NCBI GenBank assembly: GCA_943331145.2 | Contig: CALQKL020000019.1 | Coordinates: 1 to 18,514, forward strand | Reading direction: 5' to 3' | DNA: 18,514 nucleotides | Source of the DNA: Chitinophaga pinensis | GTDB taxonomy: Bacteria; Bacteroidota; Bacteroidia; Chitinophagales; Chitinophagaceae | Part shown: in pieces, positions 1 to 7,685 of the stretch | How the letters are laid out: the number at the start of each line of letters is the position of its first letter | How positions within the stretch are numbered: position 1 is the first letter of the stretch | Notes under the pieces: generated by a model | What the model was told of the DNA's origin: nothing | Seen by the model: the letters and a program-made list of their open reading frames with translations, nothing else | Databases searched by the model: none | Made by a program: the position numbers and the translations under genes

Positions 1-936
1 ACTACTACAAATGCGGTTAATTGTGATTCTGTAGTGCGTTTAAACCTTACAATAAATTATGGTGAATTTAATGGGCAAACCATAAATACTTGTGGTCCAT
101 ATGTATGGAATGGTATTAACTATCAAAATTCTGGGGATTACATTTATCAATATTCAAATGCATTCGGATGCGCTTCTTCAGACACATTACATTTAACCAT
201 TGCTCAAAAGCCCAATTTAGGCCCAGATAAATATGACACCATTTGTTTTGGCGCTTCTGTAAATTTGGAAACCTATTTTCCTGCTACTATTTTTTCTGAC
301 AATTGGACATTTCATCAAACTCCAATTAATTCAATTCAAAATGTAACGGAATCTGGTAGTTATCAATTGATAAGATTGGTTACTTCTGGTTGCGCAGATA
401 CTGCAAATATTAATCTAGTAGTACTCCCAATAGTATTTGCAAATGCAGGTCCTGATGGAATAGCAGCTATAAATTATCCGTATCAATTAATTGGAACAGG
501 ATCAGGACAATACAGTTGGTATCCTAACTCGGTTTTAAATAATTCGAATATTGCAACTCCAATTGCAACTATCCAATCAAACACCACATTTGTTTTAACC
601 ATAACCAATGATGCAGGTTGTAGTGACACCGACACTGTTAACATCAAAGCGATGGAAGGGCCACAGGTATATTTGCCAACAGCATTTACACCGAATGGTG
701 ATAGATTGAATGAAAAAATAAAACCTATTTGCGTTGGGATTAGCCGTTTTGATTATTTCAGAATATTTAATCGTTTTGGCACGCTTATTTTTGAAACCAA
801 TAAAATAGGCGAAGGATGGGATGGATTTTACAAAGGGAAACGTCAGTCATCAGGGAATTACATTTCAACCGTTAAAGTTAAAGATGTAACAGGAAAGGAG
901 TATATAAAAACTAGCAATCTCTTGTTGATTTACTAA
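1..936 (+). CDS. T9SS type B sorting-domain surface protein, 3' part
   Basis: The reading frame is open from the first base, so the gene starts upstream; 311 residues are visible. The GTG at 34 lies inside the frame and is not a credible start. The visible part begins in short Cys-containing repeats: residues 28-67 carry C-x-x-Y-V-W-N-G and a G-C-x-S-S-D-T-L ending, a pattern common in large Bacteroidota surface proteins. A PKD-like segment with G-C-S-D-T-D-T-V follows at about 147-214. The last ~90 residues match the gliding motility-associated C-terminal (CHU_C, type B) sorting domain: L-P-T-A-F-T-P-N-G-D, then F-x-I-F-N-R-F-G, then G-W-D-G and a closing beta strand. That domain directs export through the type IX secretion system and attachment to the cell surface. 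The substrate or partner (adhesion, matrix) cannot be told from this piece. Confidence 0.88.
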   Translation, partial: TTTNAVNCDSVVRLNLTINYGEFNGQTINTCGPYVWNGINYQNSGDYIYQYSNAFGCASSDTLHLTIAQKPNLGPDKYDTICFGASVNLETYFPATIFSDNWTFHQTPINSIQNVTESGSYQLIRLVTSGCADTANINLVVLPIVFANAGPDGIAAINYPYQLIGTGSGQYSWYPNSVLNNSNIATPIATIQSNTTFVLTITNDAGCSDTDTVNIKAMEGPQVYLPTAFTPNGDRLNEKIKPICVGISRFDYFRIFNRFGTLIFETNKIGEGWDGFYKGKRQSSGNYISTVKVKDVTGKEYIKTSNLLLIY

Positions 937-987
937 TCGCTAAGAAAAACTAATATTGTTCAAGTATAATTATTTTCAAATTCTATC

Positions 988-1503
988 ATGTCGCAATATT
1001 TTAAAATTGGAAAGTTTGTAGCCAGTCATGGATTAAATGGAGATTTGGTTTTACAGCATAGTTTGGGAAAGAAAACTGGGTTAAAAGAGGTGAAAGCATT
1101 GTTTATAGAAGAACAGCCAGGTAATTTCATGCCTTATTTTATTGAAAAAGCAACAGCCAAAACGAATGATGAAACTTGGGTAAAAATTGAAGGAATAGAT
1201 ACCAAAGAATCAGCTAGAAAACTTACACCTAAAGAAATATGGTTGTTGGAATCAGATTTTAACCAACATACCGCATCCAGTTCTCCAATCGCTTTTTTGG
1301 GGTTTTCCATGATAGATGGAGAAACGGATCTGGGAGAAATTATAGAAGTAATTGAACAGCCGCATCAGATTTTATGCACCATTTTGTATAATGGAAACGA
1401 AGCTTTGATTCCAGTTCATGAAGCGAGTTTAATAAAAATCGACAAAAAAAACAGAAAAGTATATGTAGATATTCCAGAAGGGTTGCTTGATATTTATGCA
1501 TAA
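988..1503 (+). CDS. rimM: 16S rRNA processing protein RimM
   Basis: RimM assists late maturation of the 30S head region and binds ribosomal protein S19. The 171 residues fit the family's usual 165-180. The N-terminal RimM beta-barrel covers about residues 4-85, opening with F-K-I-G-K-F-V-A-S-H-G-L-N-G-D, the family's G-x-h-x-x-x-H-G-L-x-G signature. A PRC-barrel follows at about 97-168 and includes the expected A-L-I-P-V-H-E segment and an ending of the I-P-E-G-L-L-D type. The ATG at 988 puts the signature at the usual distance from the N-terminus. In many bacteria rimM sits with rpsP and trmD; here the upstream neighbour is a secreted repeat protein and the downstream one is rplY. No terminator separates rimM from rplY, but rplY has its own promoter-like sequence. 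Confidence 0.93.
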   Translation: MSQYFKIGKFVASHGLNGDLVLQHSLGKKTGLKEVKALFIEEQPGNFMPYFIEKATAKTNDETWVKIEGIDTKESARKLTPKEIWLLESDFNQHTASSSPIAFLGFSMIDGETDLGEIIEVIEQPHQILCTILYNGNEALIPVHEASLIKIDKKNRKVYVDIPEGLLDIYA

Positions 1504-1556
1504 ACCCTATGATATCCCCCTTATTTCTAGTAAAATACAAAAAAAATCGTCTATTT

Positions 1557-1588
1557 TTTCCACTCTTTGAATGATTTCATTAACTTCG
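1557..1588 (+). promoter_or_regulatory. Putative promoter of rplY
   Basis: A -7-like TAACTTCG at 1581-1588 (consensus TAnnTTTG with one mismatch) lies 20 bases after TTTC at 1557-1560, near the Bacteroidota -33 TTTG spacing. Transcription would start near 1594, so translation must begin at the ATG at 1613 and not at the in-frame ATG at 1571. Confidence 0.45.
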
Positions 1589-1612
1589 CGCCTCACAAAA
1601 AAAATCATTAAA

Positions 1613-2206
1613 ATGAAAACAATTACAATCGAAGGTCAACTGAGGACCGAAAGCGGAAAAAAAGCCACCCGCCAACTTCGCTCTCAGAAGCTTGTGCCAG
1701 GTGTAATTTACGGTGGTAACACAGAAGTAAATTTCGCAGCTCTTTCAACATCATTTAAATCAATCGTGTATACGCCAGAATTTATGTTGGCTAATATCAC
1801 AGTTGATGGAAAATCTTACCGTTGCATACTTAAAGATTTGCAGTTCCATAAAGTAACTGACGAATTATTGCACGTAGATTTTCTTGAATTGGTTGAAGAT
1901 AAAAAAGTGATTGCTACTTTGCCATTAAAATACATGGGTACACCAGCTGGGGTTAAAGCAGGGGGTAAACTTGTAACTAAAATGAAGGCAATTAAAGTAA
2001 AAACTTATCCTAAATATTTGAAAGAGTTTATTGAGGTTGATTTATCAAATCTTCAATTAAACGAAAACTTACGTGTAGAAAATATCATTGCGGACAATAT
2101 GGAAGTAATGAACTCGCCAAGAATTCCAATCGCTACAATTGCCATGACGCGTGCGTTGAAGCAAGAAGAAGCTGCTGCTCCAAAAGCTGCAAAAGGAAAA
2201 AAATAA
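1613..2206 (+). CDS. rplY: 50S ribosomal protein L25/general stress protein Ctc
   Basis: L25 binds 5S rRNA in the large subunit; this is the long two-domain Ctc/TL5 form. It has 197 residues. The N-terminal 5S-binding domain (about 1-92) shows R-x-x-x-G-K-K-A-T-R-Q-L-R, V-P-G-V-I-Y-G-G and a closing L-H-V-D-F. The C-terminal beta domain (about 95-185) includes the family's G-T-P-A-G-V-K-x-G-G. It ends in an Ala/Lys-rich tail of ~20 residues, common in Bacteroidota L25. I chose the ATG at 1613 because the protein then begins M-K-T-I-T-I-E-G like relatives; the in-frame ATG at 1571 adds 14 unrelated residues and lies upstream of the promoter-like element. In many Bacteroidota rplY lies between prs and pth; neither is here. 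Confidence 0.94.
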   Translation: MKTITIEGQLRTESGKKATRQLRSQKLVPGVIYGGNTEVNFAALSTSFKSIVYTPEFMLANITVDGKSYRCILKDLQFHKVTDELLHVDFLELVEDKKVIATLPLKYMGTPAGVKAGGKLVTKMKAIKVKTYPKYLKEFIEVDLSNLQLNENLRVENIIADNMEVMNSPRIPIATIAMTRALKQEEAAAPKAAKGKK

Positions 2207-2227
2207 TTTTCAACGAATAACACAACT

Positions 2228-2257
2228 AAAAGCCCTTGTTTTCAAGGGCTTTTTTTT
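2228..2257 (+). terminator. Rho-independent terminator after rplY
   Basis: An 11-bp perfect stem (AAAAGCCCTTG at 2228-2238 with CAAGGGCTTTT at 2243-2253), a TTTT loop and a T tract to 2257. It lies 22 bases past the rplY stop codon. Confidence 0.92.
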
Positions 2258-2276
2258 CAATTTCGAATTAAATAGG

Positions 2277-2311
2277 TTTATACACTTATACAAAGCGTTT
2301 GTATAACTTTA
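2277..2311 (+). promoter_or_regulatory. Putative yidC promoter
   Basis: TTTA at 2277-2280 and a -7-like TAACTTTA at 2304-2311 are 23 bases apart, at the long end of Bacteroidota spacing. The start codon follows 15 bases later, giving a short leader. A perfect palindrome (2286-2306) overlaps the -7 element and is listed separately. Confidence 0.4.
2286..2306. promoter_or_regulatory. Operator-like perfect palindrome before yidC
   Basis: Arms TTATACAAA (2286-2294) and TTTGTATAA (2298-2306) are exact reverse complements around a 3-base GCG centre. The dyad fills the gap between the presumed -33 and -7 elements and covers the first bases of the -7. This geometry fits a dimeric repressor site. No T tract follows, so it is not a terminator. 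The regulator is unknown. Confidence 0.5.
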
Positions 2312-2326
2312 CAAAAAATCAATAAA

Positions 2327-4156
2327 ATGGGAACAGACAAAAATACAATTTGGGGTTTTGTATTAATTGGAGCATTGCTTATAGCTATGTTTTATTTTAA
2401 TAGTAAAGATCAGCTTGCTTTTGAAGGAGAAAAAAAGCGCGTCAAAGATTCTATCGATAATCTGATAAAATTAAAAGCAAAAGAGGTTCAACCCATTGTT
2501 GAAACTAAATCAGTAGATTCAATTTCTATACCAACAAAAGGATTTAGATTATCTGAAACAGAATCTTTAACTACTTTGGAAAACGAGGTGCTTTCCATAA
2601 AATTTTCAAATAAAGGAGCTCAACCCAAATCAGTTGTTTTAAAAAAGTTTAAAAAAGCAAATGGCGAACCTGTTGTTTTAAATGAAGCACAATTCAATTC
2701 ATTTAATTACAAAATCAATTCTGGCGAAAACAAAACTTCAGACATCAATAAAATCTTTTTTAAAACATCAACGATTGAAAAAAAGGCTGACCAATCTTCC
2801 ATTTTAAGTTTTGAAGCAAATGATTCAAATGGCAGAAAAATTGTGCATCAATTTATTTTACAACCCAATAGTTACTTGCTCGATTTTAATATAAACGTTG
2901 ACGGAGTTAGTAAAATACTTGCGAATAATAGAATTGGGTTTAACTGGCAAAACGAAACCCCAATCATTGAAAAAGATAACAATTACGAATTGACTCAAAC
3001 CCACATCTGCCATTCAGCAGAAAATAAATTCGACTTTGATTATATTGGAGAAGGTGGTAATAAAGAGATAAAAAATGCAAATTGGCTTTGTATCAAACAA
3101 CAATTTTTCATTTCTGCATTAATTGCAAAAGAAAAGTTTTCGGATGTAAAATATGATTGGAAAATTCCTACAGATACGGCTGAAAAATATTTGACAAGGG
3201 TAAATACAAATGCATCTTATACATTTTCAAATCAAGAAAATTTATCGGTTCCATTACAACTGTATTTTGGTCCAAGCGACTACAACATTTTAAAGCAATA
3301 CAAAAATGATTTAGAATACGTGGTTCCTTACGGTAGTGGAATATTTTCTTTTGTAAAATATATTAACCGGTATTTCCTACTTCCAGTTTTTGATTTTATT
3401 CAGCAACATATAATGAACATGGGTATTGTTATTTTACTCATTACTTTATTAATCAGATTAATTACTTCGCCTATTTTATATAAAAGTTATTTAAGTGGTG
3501 CAAAGATGAAAGTTTTGAAACCAGAAGTTGATGCATTAAAGGAGAAGTATAAAGATGATCAACAAACTTTTGGGATGGAGCAAATGAAATTATGGAAAAG
3601 TGCAGGCGTTAGTCCATTAGGCGGATGTTTACCTGCGTTATTACAGATTCCAATTTTCATGTCGCTTTATTATTTTTTTCAATCCAATATTGACCTGAGA
3701 GGCAAAGGTTTCTTATGGGCCAATGATTTAGCTCAATATGATTCTATTGCTACGTTGCCTTTCTCTATCCCATTCTATGGCGATCATGTTAGTTTATTTA
3801 CCATCACAGCTGTAATTACAAGTTTATTGATTTCTATTTACAGTATGAGTAACATGCAAGACAACAGCAATCCGCTGATGAAATATATGCCTTATATATT
3901 TCCAGTAATGTTGTTAGGAGTCTTCAATAAATTACCATCTGCACTAACATGGTATTACACCATTTCAAATACGATTACTTTGTTGTTACAAATTGTTATT
4001 CAAAAATATATTATAGACCACGACAAAATAATGTTGCAAATAGCTGAAAATCGTAAAAAGCCAGTTAAGAAATCTAAAATGCAGGAACGCATAGAATCTA
4101 TGCAGGAAACGCAGAAAAAAATACAAGACATGAAAGGAAAGTCTGCTAAAAAATAA
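2327..4156 (+). CDS. yidC: Membrane protein insertase YidC
   Basis: YidC inserts and folds inner-membrane proteins, alone or with SecYEG. The 609 residues fit the Gram-negative long form. TM1 lies at about 8-24. A large periplasmic beta-sandwich domain runs to about 330. The conserved five-helix insertase core follows from about 345 to 570. Arg377, inside L-L-I-R-L-I-T-S-P-I-L, corresponds to the conserved groove Arg (R366 in E. coli). It is followed by the cytoplasmic coiled hairpin with K-M-K-V-L-K-P, then the signature S-P-L-G-G-C-L-P-A-L-L-Q-I-P-I-F. The C-terminus is Lys-rich, as expected for a tail near the ribosome. The gene stands alone between two terminators, so it is probably transcribed by itself from the promoter at 2277-2311. 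In many proteobacteria yidC lies with rnpA and rpmH; that linkage is absent here. Confidence 0.97.
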   Translation: MGTDKNTIWGFVLIGALLIAMFYFNSKDQLAFEGEKKRVKDSIDNLIKLKAKEVQPIVETKSVDSISIPTKGFRLSETESLTTLENEVLSIKFSNKGAQPKSVVLKKFKKANGEPVVLNEAQFNSFNYKINSGENKTSDINKIFFKTSTIEKKADQSSILSFEANDSNGRKIVHQFILQPNSYLLDFNINVDGVSKILANNRIGFNWQNETPIIEKDNNYELTQTHICHSAENKFDFDYIGEGGNKEIKNANWLCIKQQFFISALIAKEKFSDVKYDWKIPTDTAEKYLTRVNTNASYTFSNQENLSVPLQLYFGPSDYNILKQYKNDLEYVVPYGSGIFSFVKYINRYFLLPVFDFIQQHIMNMGIVILLITLLIRLITSPILYKSYLSGAKMKVLKPEVDALKEKYKDDQQTFGMEQMKLWKSAGVSPLGGCLPALLQIPIFMSLYYFFQSNIDLRGKGFLWANDLAQYDSIATLPFSIPFYGDHVSLFTITAVITSLLISIYSMSNMQDNSNPLMKYMPYIFPVMLLGVFNKLPSALTWYYTISNTITLLLQIVIQKYIIDHDKIMLQIAENRKKPVKKSKMQERIESMQETQKKIQDMKGKSAKK

Positions 4157-4176
4157 ATCATTCGTTAATCTTTTAT

Positions 4177-4210
4177 AAAAAACCGTTCAAATTTTAAGAA
4201 CGGTTTTTTT
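4177..4210 (+). terminator. Rho-independent terminator after yidC
   Basis: CCGTTC (4183-4188) pairs with GAACGG (4198-4203). The stem is extended by AAAAAA on the left and TTTTTTT on the right (4204-4210), with a 9-base AT loop. It lies 20 bases past the yidC stop. Confidence 0.88.
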
Positions 4211-4261
4211 GTTTTTACATTTCTTGGTGTTTTTAATTATCTTTAATTGTAAAAAATTTGA

Positions 4262-4909
4262 ATGATTAAATACATCTATTTTCTAGCATTTTTGTCATTT
4301 TCAATTGGAAAAATTGAAGCACAAAAATTAATCAATGAAGCTACATTGACTTATAAAATTGAAATTGAAAATTCTTCATCAAATCAACCTACTCAAAGTT
4401 CAAACGTTAACCAGTACAATATTTATATAAAAGGATTATCATCTCGATCGGATTTGGTTACAACTATGGGAAGTGAATCAGCCGTTTATGATGCAAAAAA
4501 AGAAAACGGATACATTGCTAAATCATATAGCGGTCAAAAATTATTAATTACATTAACCAAATCAGATTGGATGACTCAAAATGCAACATTTCAGCAATTG
4601 AAATTTAATGTGACATCCGAAACGAAAAACATATCTGGTTATGATTGTAAGAAAGCAATATCAAAACTAGCTTCTGGAGAAACAATAATTGTATTTTTTG
4701 AGCCTAATTTACAATTATCTAACCAAGATTATACCTTAGCTTTTCCTGAATTAAGAGGTTTGCCTATAATGATAGAAAGAAAAAGCAAAGGGAATATATT
4801 TAGATATACCTTAACAGATATTACTTACGATAATGTAGCCTCAAATTTGTTTGAAATCGTACAAAAAAACTATCGAGTAATGAATTATGAAGATGCAAAG
4901 AAGTATTAG
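4262..4909 (+). CDS. Exported protein of unknown function, GLPGLI/DUF4412-like
   Basis: It has 215 residues. A signal peptide is clear: Lys3, a hydrophobic stretch to about residue 16, and probable cleavage after I-E-A near residue 20. The mature part looks all-beta. It carries I-Y-I-K-G-L-S-S-R-S-D at about 49-59, then A-V-Y-D-A-K-K, then I-S-G-Y-D-C-K-K-A-I, then a late F-P-E-L-R-G-L-P. This order (KG-x-x-S-R-x-D, Y-D-x-K, G-Y-x-C-K-K-A, GLP) resembles a widespread Bacteroidota group of periplasmic or surface proteins related to GLPGLI and DUF4412 families; I recognise the pattern but cannot confirm the family. No enzyme residues are evident. It follows the yidC terminator and ends 12 bases before the convergent gene's stop, so it is probably a single-gene unit. 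Confidence 0.8.
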   Translation: MIKYIYFLAFLSFSIGKIEAQKLINEATLTYKIEIENSSSNQPTQSSNVNQYNIYIKGLSSRSDLVTTMGSESAVYDAKKENGYIAKSYSGQKLLITLTKSDWMTQNATFQQLKFNVTSETKNISGYDCKKAISKLASGETIIVFFEPNLQLSNQDYTLAFPELRGLPIMIERKSKGNIFRYTLTDITYDNVASNLFEIVQKNYRVMNYEDAKKY

Positions 4910-4921
4910 AGAGAATAAAGA

Positions 4922-5272
4922 TTAATTTTTAGCTGTAATAACCAATTTCAATCCAGTATAACCTTGTCTTAATTCTGTTGAAAGAATTTTTTGTTTTGGA
5001 GGAAGAATATATAAAGTGTTCCCTTTTTGGTAGTATTTTAAAAAGCTAATGTTGGAAAGATTATCCGATTCAGAACCAGATAGTAACATTCCTTTGTATT
5101 TCAACCCATTTTTTAAATTAAGTGAAACATTATTCTTGAAACCATGCTCGGTATTGATATTTAGGGAAATATGACTTCTTGATTTCTTTCTCAAACCTCT
5201 ATCTGCGAATGAGGAAAGTACACTTCCGCAAACCAAGAATGCAATCAATAATATTTTAAACGTTTGTTTCAT
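4922..5272 (-). CDS. Small exported protein, unknown function
   Basis: It has 116 residues and I recognise no family. The N-terminus is a standard signal peptide: K-Q-T-F-K, a hydrophobic core of I-L-L-I-A-F-L-V, and likely cleavage after S-F-A near residue 23. The mature ~93 residues are basic (R-G-L-R-K-K-S-R near the new N-terminus) and look beta-rich, with no Cys after processing. It converges on the preceding exported gene with 12 bases between the stop codons and no clear bidirectional terminator. A perfect TAnnTTTG -7 element lies just upstream of its start. The signal peptide, a plausible promoter and low-complexity-free sequence support a real gene, but nothing shows its job. Confidence 0.72.
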   Translation of the reverse strand: MKQTFKILLIAFLVCGSVLSSFADRGLRKKSRSHISLNINTEHGFKNNVSLNLKNGLKYKGMLLSGSESDNLSNISFLKYYQKGNTLYILPPKQKILSTELRQGYTGLKLVITAKN

Positions 5273-5288
5273 TTTCTAATAGTCAATT

Positions 5289-5314
5289 CAAATATATACT
5301 TAAATTTTATCAAA
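5289..5314 (-). promoter_or_regulatory. Putative promoter of the small exported protein
   Basis: Read on the minus strand, TATATTTG (5296-5289) matches TAnnTTTG exactly. A TTTG (5314-5311) lies 14 bases upstream, shorter than usual. The start codon at 5272 would follow a leader of about 10 bases. Confidence 0.42.
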
Positions 5315-5436
5315 AAAAAGCATTTTACTAAATTTCTTTAAAAATATTTATCATAAAGAATAGAATTATTTTTAGATTGATGATTGAATATGTGTTTTAA
5401 TTGATTAAATTGGGTTAACAAGTAAAAATCGAATCT

Positions 5437-6861
5437 ATGAATCCATATAATAGGCAAGATAAAAGTGAGTTTAGGGCGTTATTGCAAAAATACATGAAGC
5501 TTAAACAAGGCAAAACGTTCTCATTTATAGAAGAAGATGAATTTGAACAAATTGTTGAATATTTTTTAAATCAAGACAATCAAGAAGATGCGCTGGATGC
5601 AGCGATAATTGCAGTTGATCAATTTCCGTATTCTTCAACGTTGGTTTTGATGAAAGCAGATGTATTGTTAACACTAAGAAGATATGATGAAACATTAGAA
5701 GCTGTAGAAAAAGCAGAACTATTAAATCCAAATGAAATTTCGATTTACATCATAAAAACTGATGCTTTATTGGCAACAGACCAACAGGAATTGGCAGCAG
5801 AAGTTTTAGAGTCTGCGTTAAATCTTTTTGAAGGACAGGATAAAATCGAGCTACTTTTTGAACTTTCAGACGTTTACGATGATTACGAAAAATTTGACAA
5901 GGTGTTTGAATGCTTGAAAATGATTATTGAAATTGATTGTGAAAATGAAGAAGCTCTTTATAAAATTTGTTTTTGGAGTGATTTTACCGGACGAAATGAA
6001 GAAAGCATAACGATACATAATGAGTTGCTTGAAAAAAATCCATACAGCGAATTGGGTTGGTTTAATTTGGCGGCAGCTTATCAAGGGTTGAAACTTTATG
6101 AAAAAGCAATAGATGCATATCAATACGTAGTTGCCATAAATGAAAAATTTGATTTCGCCTATCGCAATATGGGCGATGCTTATATGCGATTAAAAAAATA
6201 CAAAGAGGCGATTGAGTGTTTGGAAAAAGTGCTTATGTTGTCCATGCCAGAATCGGTTATTTTTGAAGCAATCGGACATTGTTACGACAAATTAAATAAT
6301 CATGCACAAGCTCGGTTCTACTATAAAAAAGCCTGCCATTTTGATAATGACGATGCGCACCTCCACTATAAAATTGCATGCACATATATGAATGAGGGGC
6401 TTTTTAAAAATGCGATTAAATCTTTACAAAATGCCTTGAATCAACACTTGATGCAGCCAGATTATAATCTAGCTTTAGGAAAATGTTATTTCGAACTAGA
6501 AAATTATGATGAAGCGATTACTTATTTTGGAAATGTGGTTCGTGTGAGACCGAAGCAAATAACTGGCTGGATTGAATTATTAAACTGCTTATACCAAGCG
6601 GAGTTATTTGAAGAAGGCGTCGAATATGCAATGGTTGCTTATGAAAATACGGATACAAAGCCCATTTTTTTATATTACAAAGCTGCTTTTTACTTTGCAA
6701 ATGCTCAATCTAAAGAAGCATTAATTCAACTTGAAAACGCGTTGAAATTAAAGCCCAAATTAATCAAACAATTCATTGAAATTAATCCATCCATTTTAAG
6801 AAATCAATCTGTTGTAGACTTGATTGCAAGGTATAAGTCATCAAAAATCCGTAAACATTGA
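5437..6861 (+). CDS. Cytoplasmic TPR-repeat protein
   Basis: It has 474 residues, no signal peptide and no membrane segment. At least five canonical 34-residue TPR units run in tandem at about 204-373 (for example G-W-F-N-L-A-A-A-Y-Q and A-Y-R-N-M-G-D-A-Y-M). Weaker units lie before them (about 66-100) and after them (about 374-445). The N-terminal ~55 residues are not TPR. TPR proteins hold partners in multiprotein complexes; no catalytic domain is attached and the partner is unknown. The protein is acidic through its first half (E-E-D-E-F-E at 32-37) with a basic tail (K-S-S-K-I-R-K-H). The next gene is a phosphosulfolactate synthase homologue 57 bases downstream, with its own promoter-like sequence. 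I recall this pairing in other Bacteroidota, which would suggest a link, but that is memory and not shown here. Confidence 0.88.
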   Translation: MNPYNRQDKSEFRALLQKYMKLKQGKTFSFIEEDEFEQIVEYFLNQDNQEDALDAAIIAVDQFPYSSTLVLMKADVLLTLRRYDETLEAVEKAELLNPNEISIYIIKTDALLATDQQELAAEVLESALNLFEGQDKIELLFELSDVYDDYEKFDKVFECLKMIIEIDCENEEALYKICFWSDFTGRNEESITIHNELLEKNPYSELGWFNLAAAYQGLKLYEKAIDAYQYVVAINEKFDFAYRNMGDAYMRLKKYKEAIECLEKVLMLSMPESVIFEAIGHCYDKLNNHAQARFYYKKACHFDNDDAHLHYKIACTYMNEGLFKNAIKSLQNALNQHLMQPDYNLALGKCYFELENYDEAITYFGNVVRVRPKQITGWIELLNCLYQAELFEEGVEYAMVAYENTDTKPIFLYYKAAFYFANAQSKEALIQLENALKLKPKLIKQFIEINPSILRNQSVVDLIARYKSSKIRKH

Positions 6862-6893
6862 TTTTCATTTAAAGAACTTTAATATTGATTAGA

Positions 6894-6901
6894 TATATTT
6901 G
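6894..6901 (+). promoter_or_regulatory. -7 element before the phosphosulfolactate synthase gene
   Basis: TATATTTG matches the Bacteroidota TAnnTTTG consensus exactly, 17 bases before the start codon. A TTTA at 6868-6871 is the best -33 candidate (22-base spacer). It would allow the gene and aroE to be transcribed independently of the TPR gene. Confidence 0.5.
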
Positions 6902-6918
6902 CAGAAAATATACAAAAA

Positions 6919-7683
6919 ATGAATTTTAATTTAACTCAGATTCCAGAAAGAACGGTTAAGCCTAGAGTGAACGGGATTACAATGGTAATGGATAAAGGAT
7001 TAAGCATAGAAGAGGCGAAAAATTTAATGAGTGTTGGTCATCCACATATAGACGTGGTTAAATTGGGATTTGGAACTGCATTTGTTACCCCAAATTTAAA
7101 AGAAAAACTAGCGGTTTATCGTGAATACAATATGCCTGTTTATTTTGGAGGTACACTATTCGAGGCGTTTTTAATAAGAAATCAATTTGAAGATTATATT
7201 GCTGTATGTAAAGAATTTGGTGTGAGTTACATGGAAGTAAGCGATGGCTCAATTACAATACCTCATGCAGAAAAATGTGGCTATATTGAAAAGTTATCAA
7301 AACATGGTGTTGTTTTAAGTGAAGTGGGGAGTAAAGATGCTGCTCATATTATTCCACCTTACAAATGGATTGAATTAATGAGTGCAGAATTGAGCGCAGG
7401 TGCAGCTTATGTAATTGCTGAAGCAAGAGAGGCTGGGAATGTAGGTATTTACAGAGGCTCTGGCGAAGTTAGAGAAGGATTGGTACAAGAAATATTAACA
7501 CAAATACCAGCAGAGAAAATACTTTGGGAAGCTCCACAAAAAGCACAGCAATTATATTTTTTAGAGCTTATCGGTTGTAATGTAAATCTTGGAAACATCG
7601 CTCCGTCGGAAATCATTGCGTTGGAAGCCATGCGGATCGGTTTAAGGGGCGATACCTTCGAACTTTATCTCGATAAAAAATAA
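6919..7683 (+). CDS. Phosphosulfolactate synthase (ComA) family protein
   Basis: ComA-type enzymes add sulfite to phosphoenolpyruvate to form (2R)-3-phosphosulfolactate, the first step of archaeal coenzyme M synthesis. The 254 residues fit the family's ~250. The whole length reads as this TIM-barrel family: M-V-M-D-K-G-L near 23-29, D-V-V-K-L-G-F-G near 45-52, Y-F-G-G-T-L-F-E-A near 75-83, Y-M-E-V-S-D-G-S, L-S-E-V-G-S-K-D, V-I-A-E-A-R-E-A-G and a late I-W-E-A-P type segment. Bacteroidota do not make coenzyme M. The product could feed sulfolactate or cysteate, and so sulfonolipids, but this is inference; no comB or comC homologue is in the window. aroE starts 2 bases after the stop codon, so the two are almost certainly co-translated. 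Bacillus YitD and plant HSA32 belong to the same superfamily. Confidence 0.85.
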   Translation: MNFNLTQIPERTVKPRVNGITMVMDKGLSIEEAKNLMSVGHPHIDVVKLGFGTAFVTPNLKEKLAVYREYNMPVYFGGTLFEAFLIRNQFEDYIAVCKEFGVSYMEVSDGSITIPHAEKCGYIEKLSKHGVVLSEVGSKDAAHIIPPYKWIELMSAELSAGAAYVIAEAREAGNVGIYRGSGEVREGLVQEILTQIPAEKILWEAPQKAQQLYFLELIGCNVNLGNIAPSEIIALEAMRIGLRGDTFELYLDKK

Positions 7684-7685
7684 TT

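Noticed and set aside
34..36. GTG as the start of the first gene
   Set aside because: The frame is open to base 1 and the upstream codons continue the same Cys-repeat pattern, so the gene begins outside the window.
1571..1612. Earlier in-frame ATG for rplY
   Set aside because: It adds 14 residues unlike any L25 and lies before the promoter-like TAACTTCG; the ATG at 1613 gives the family's normal N-terminus.
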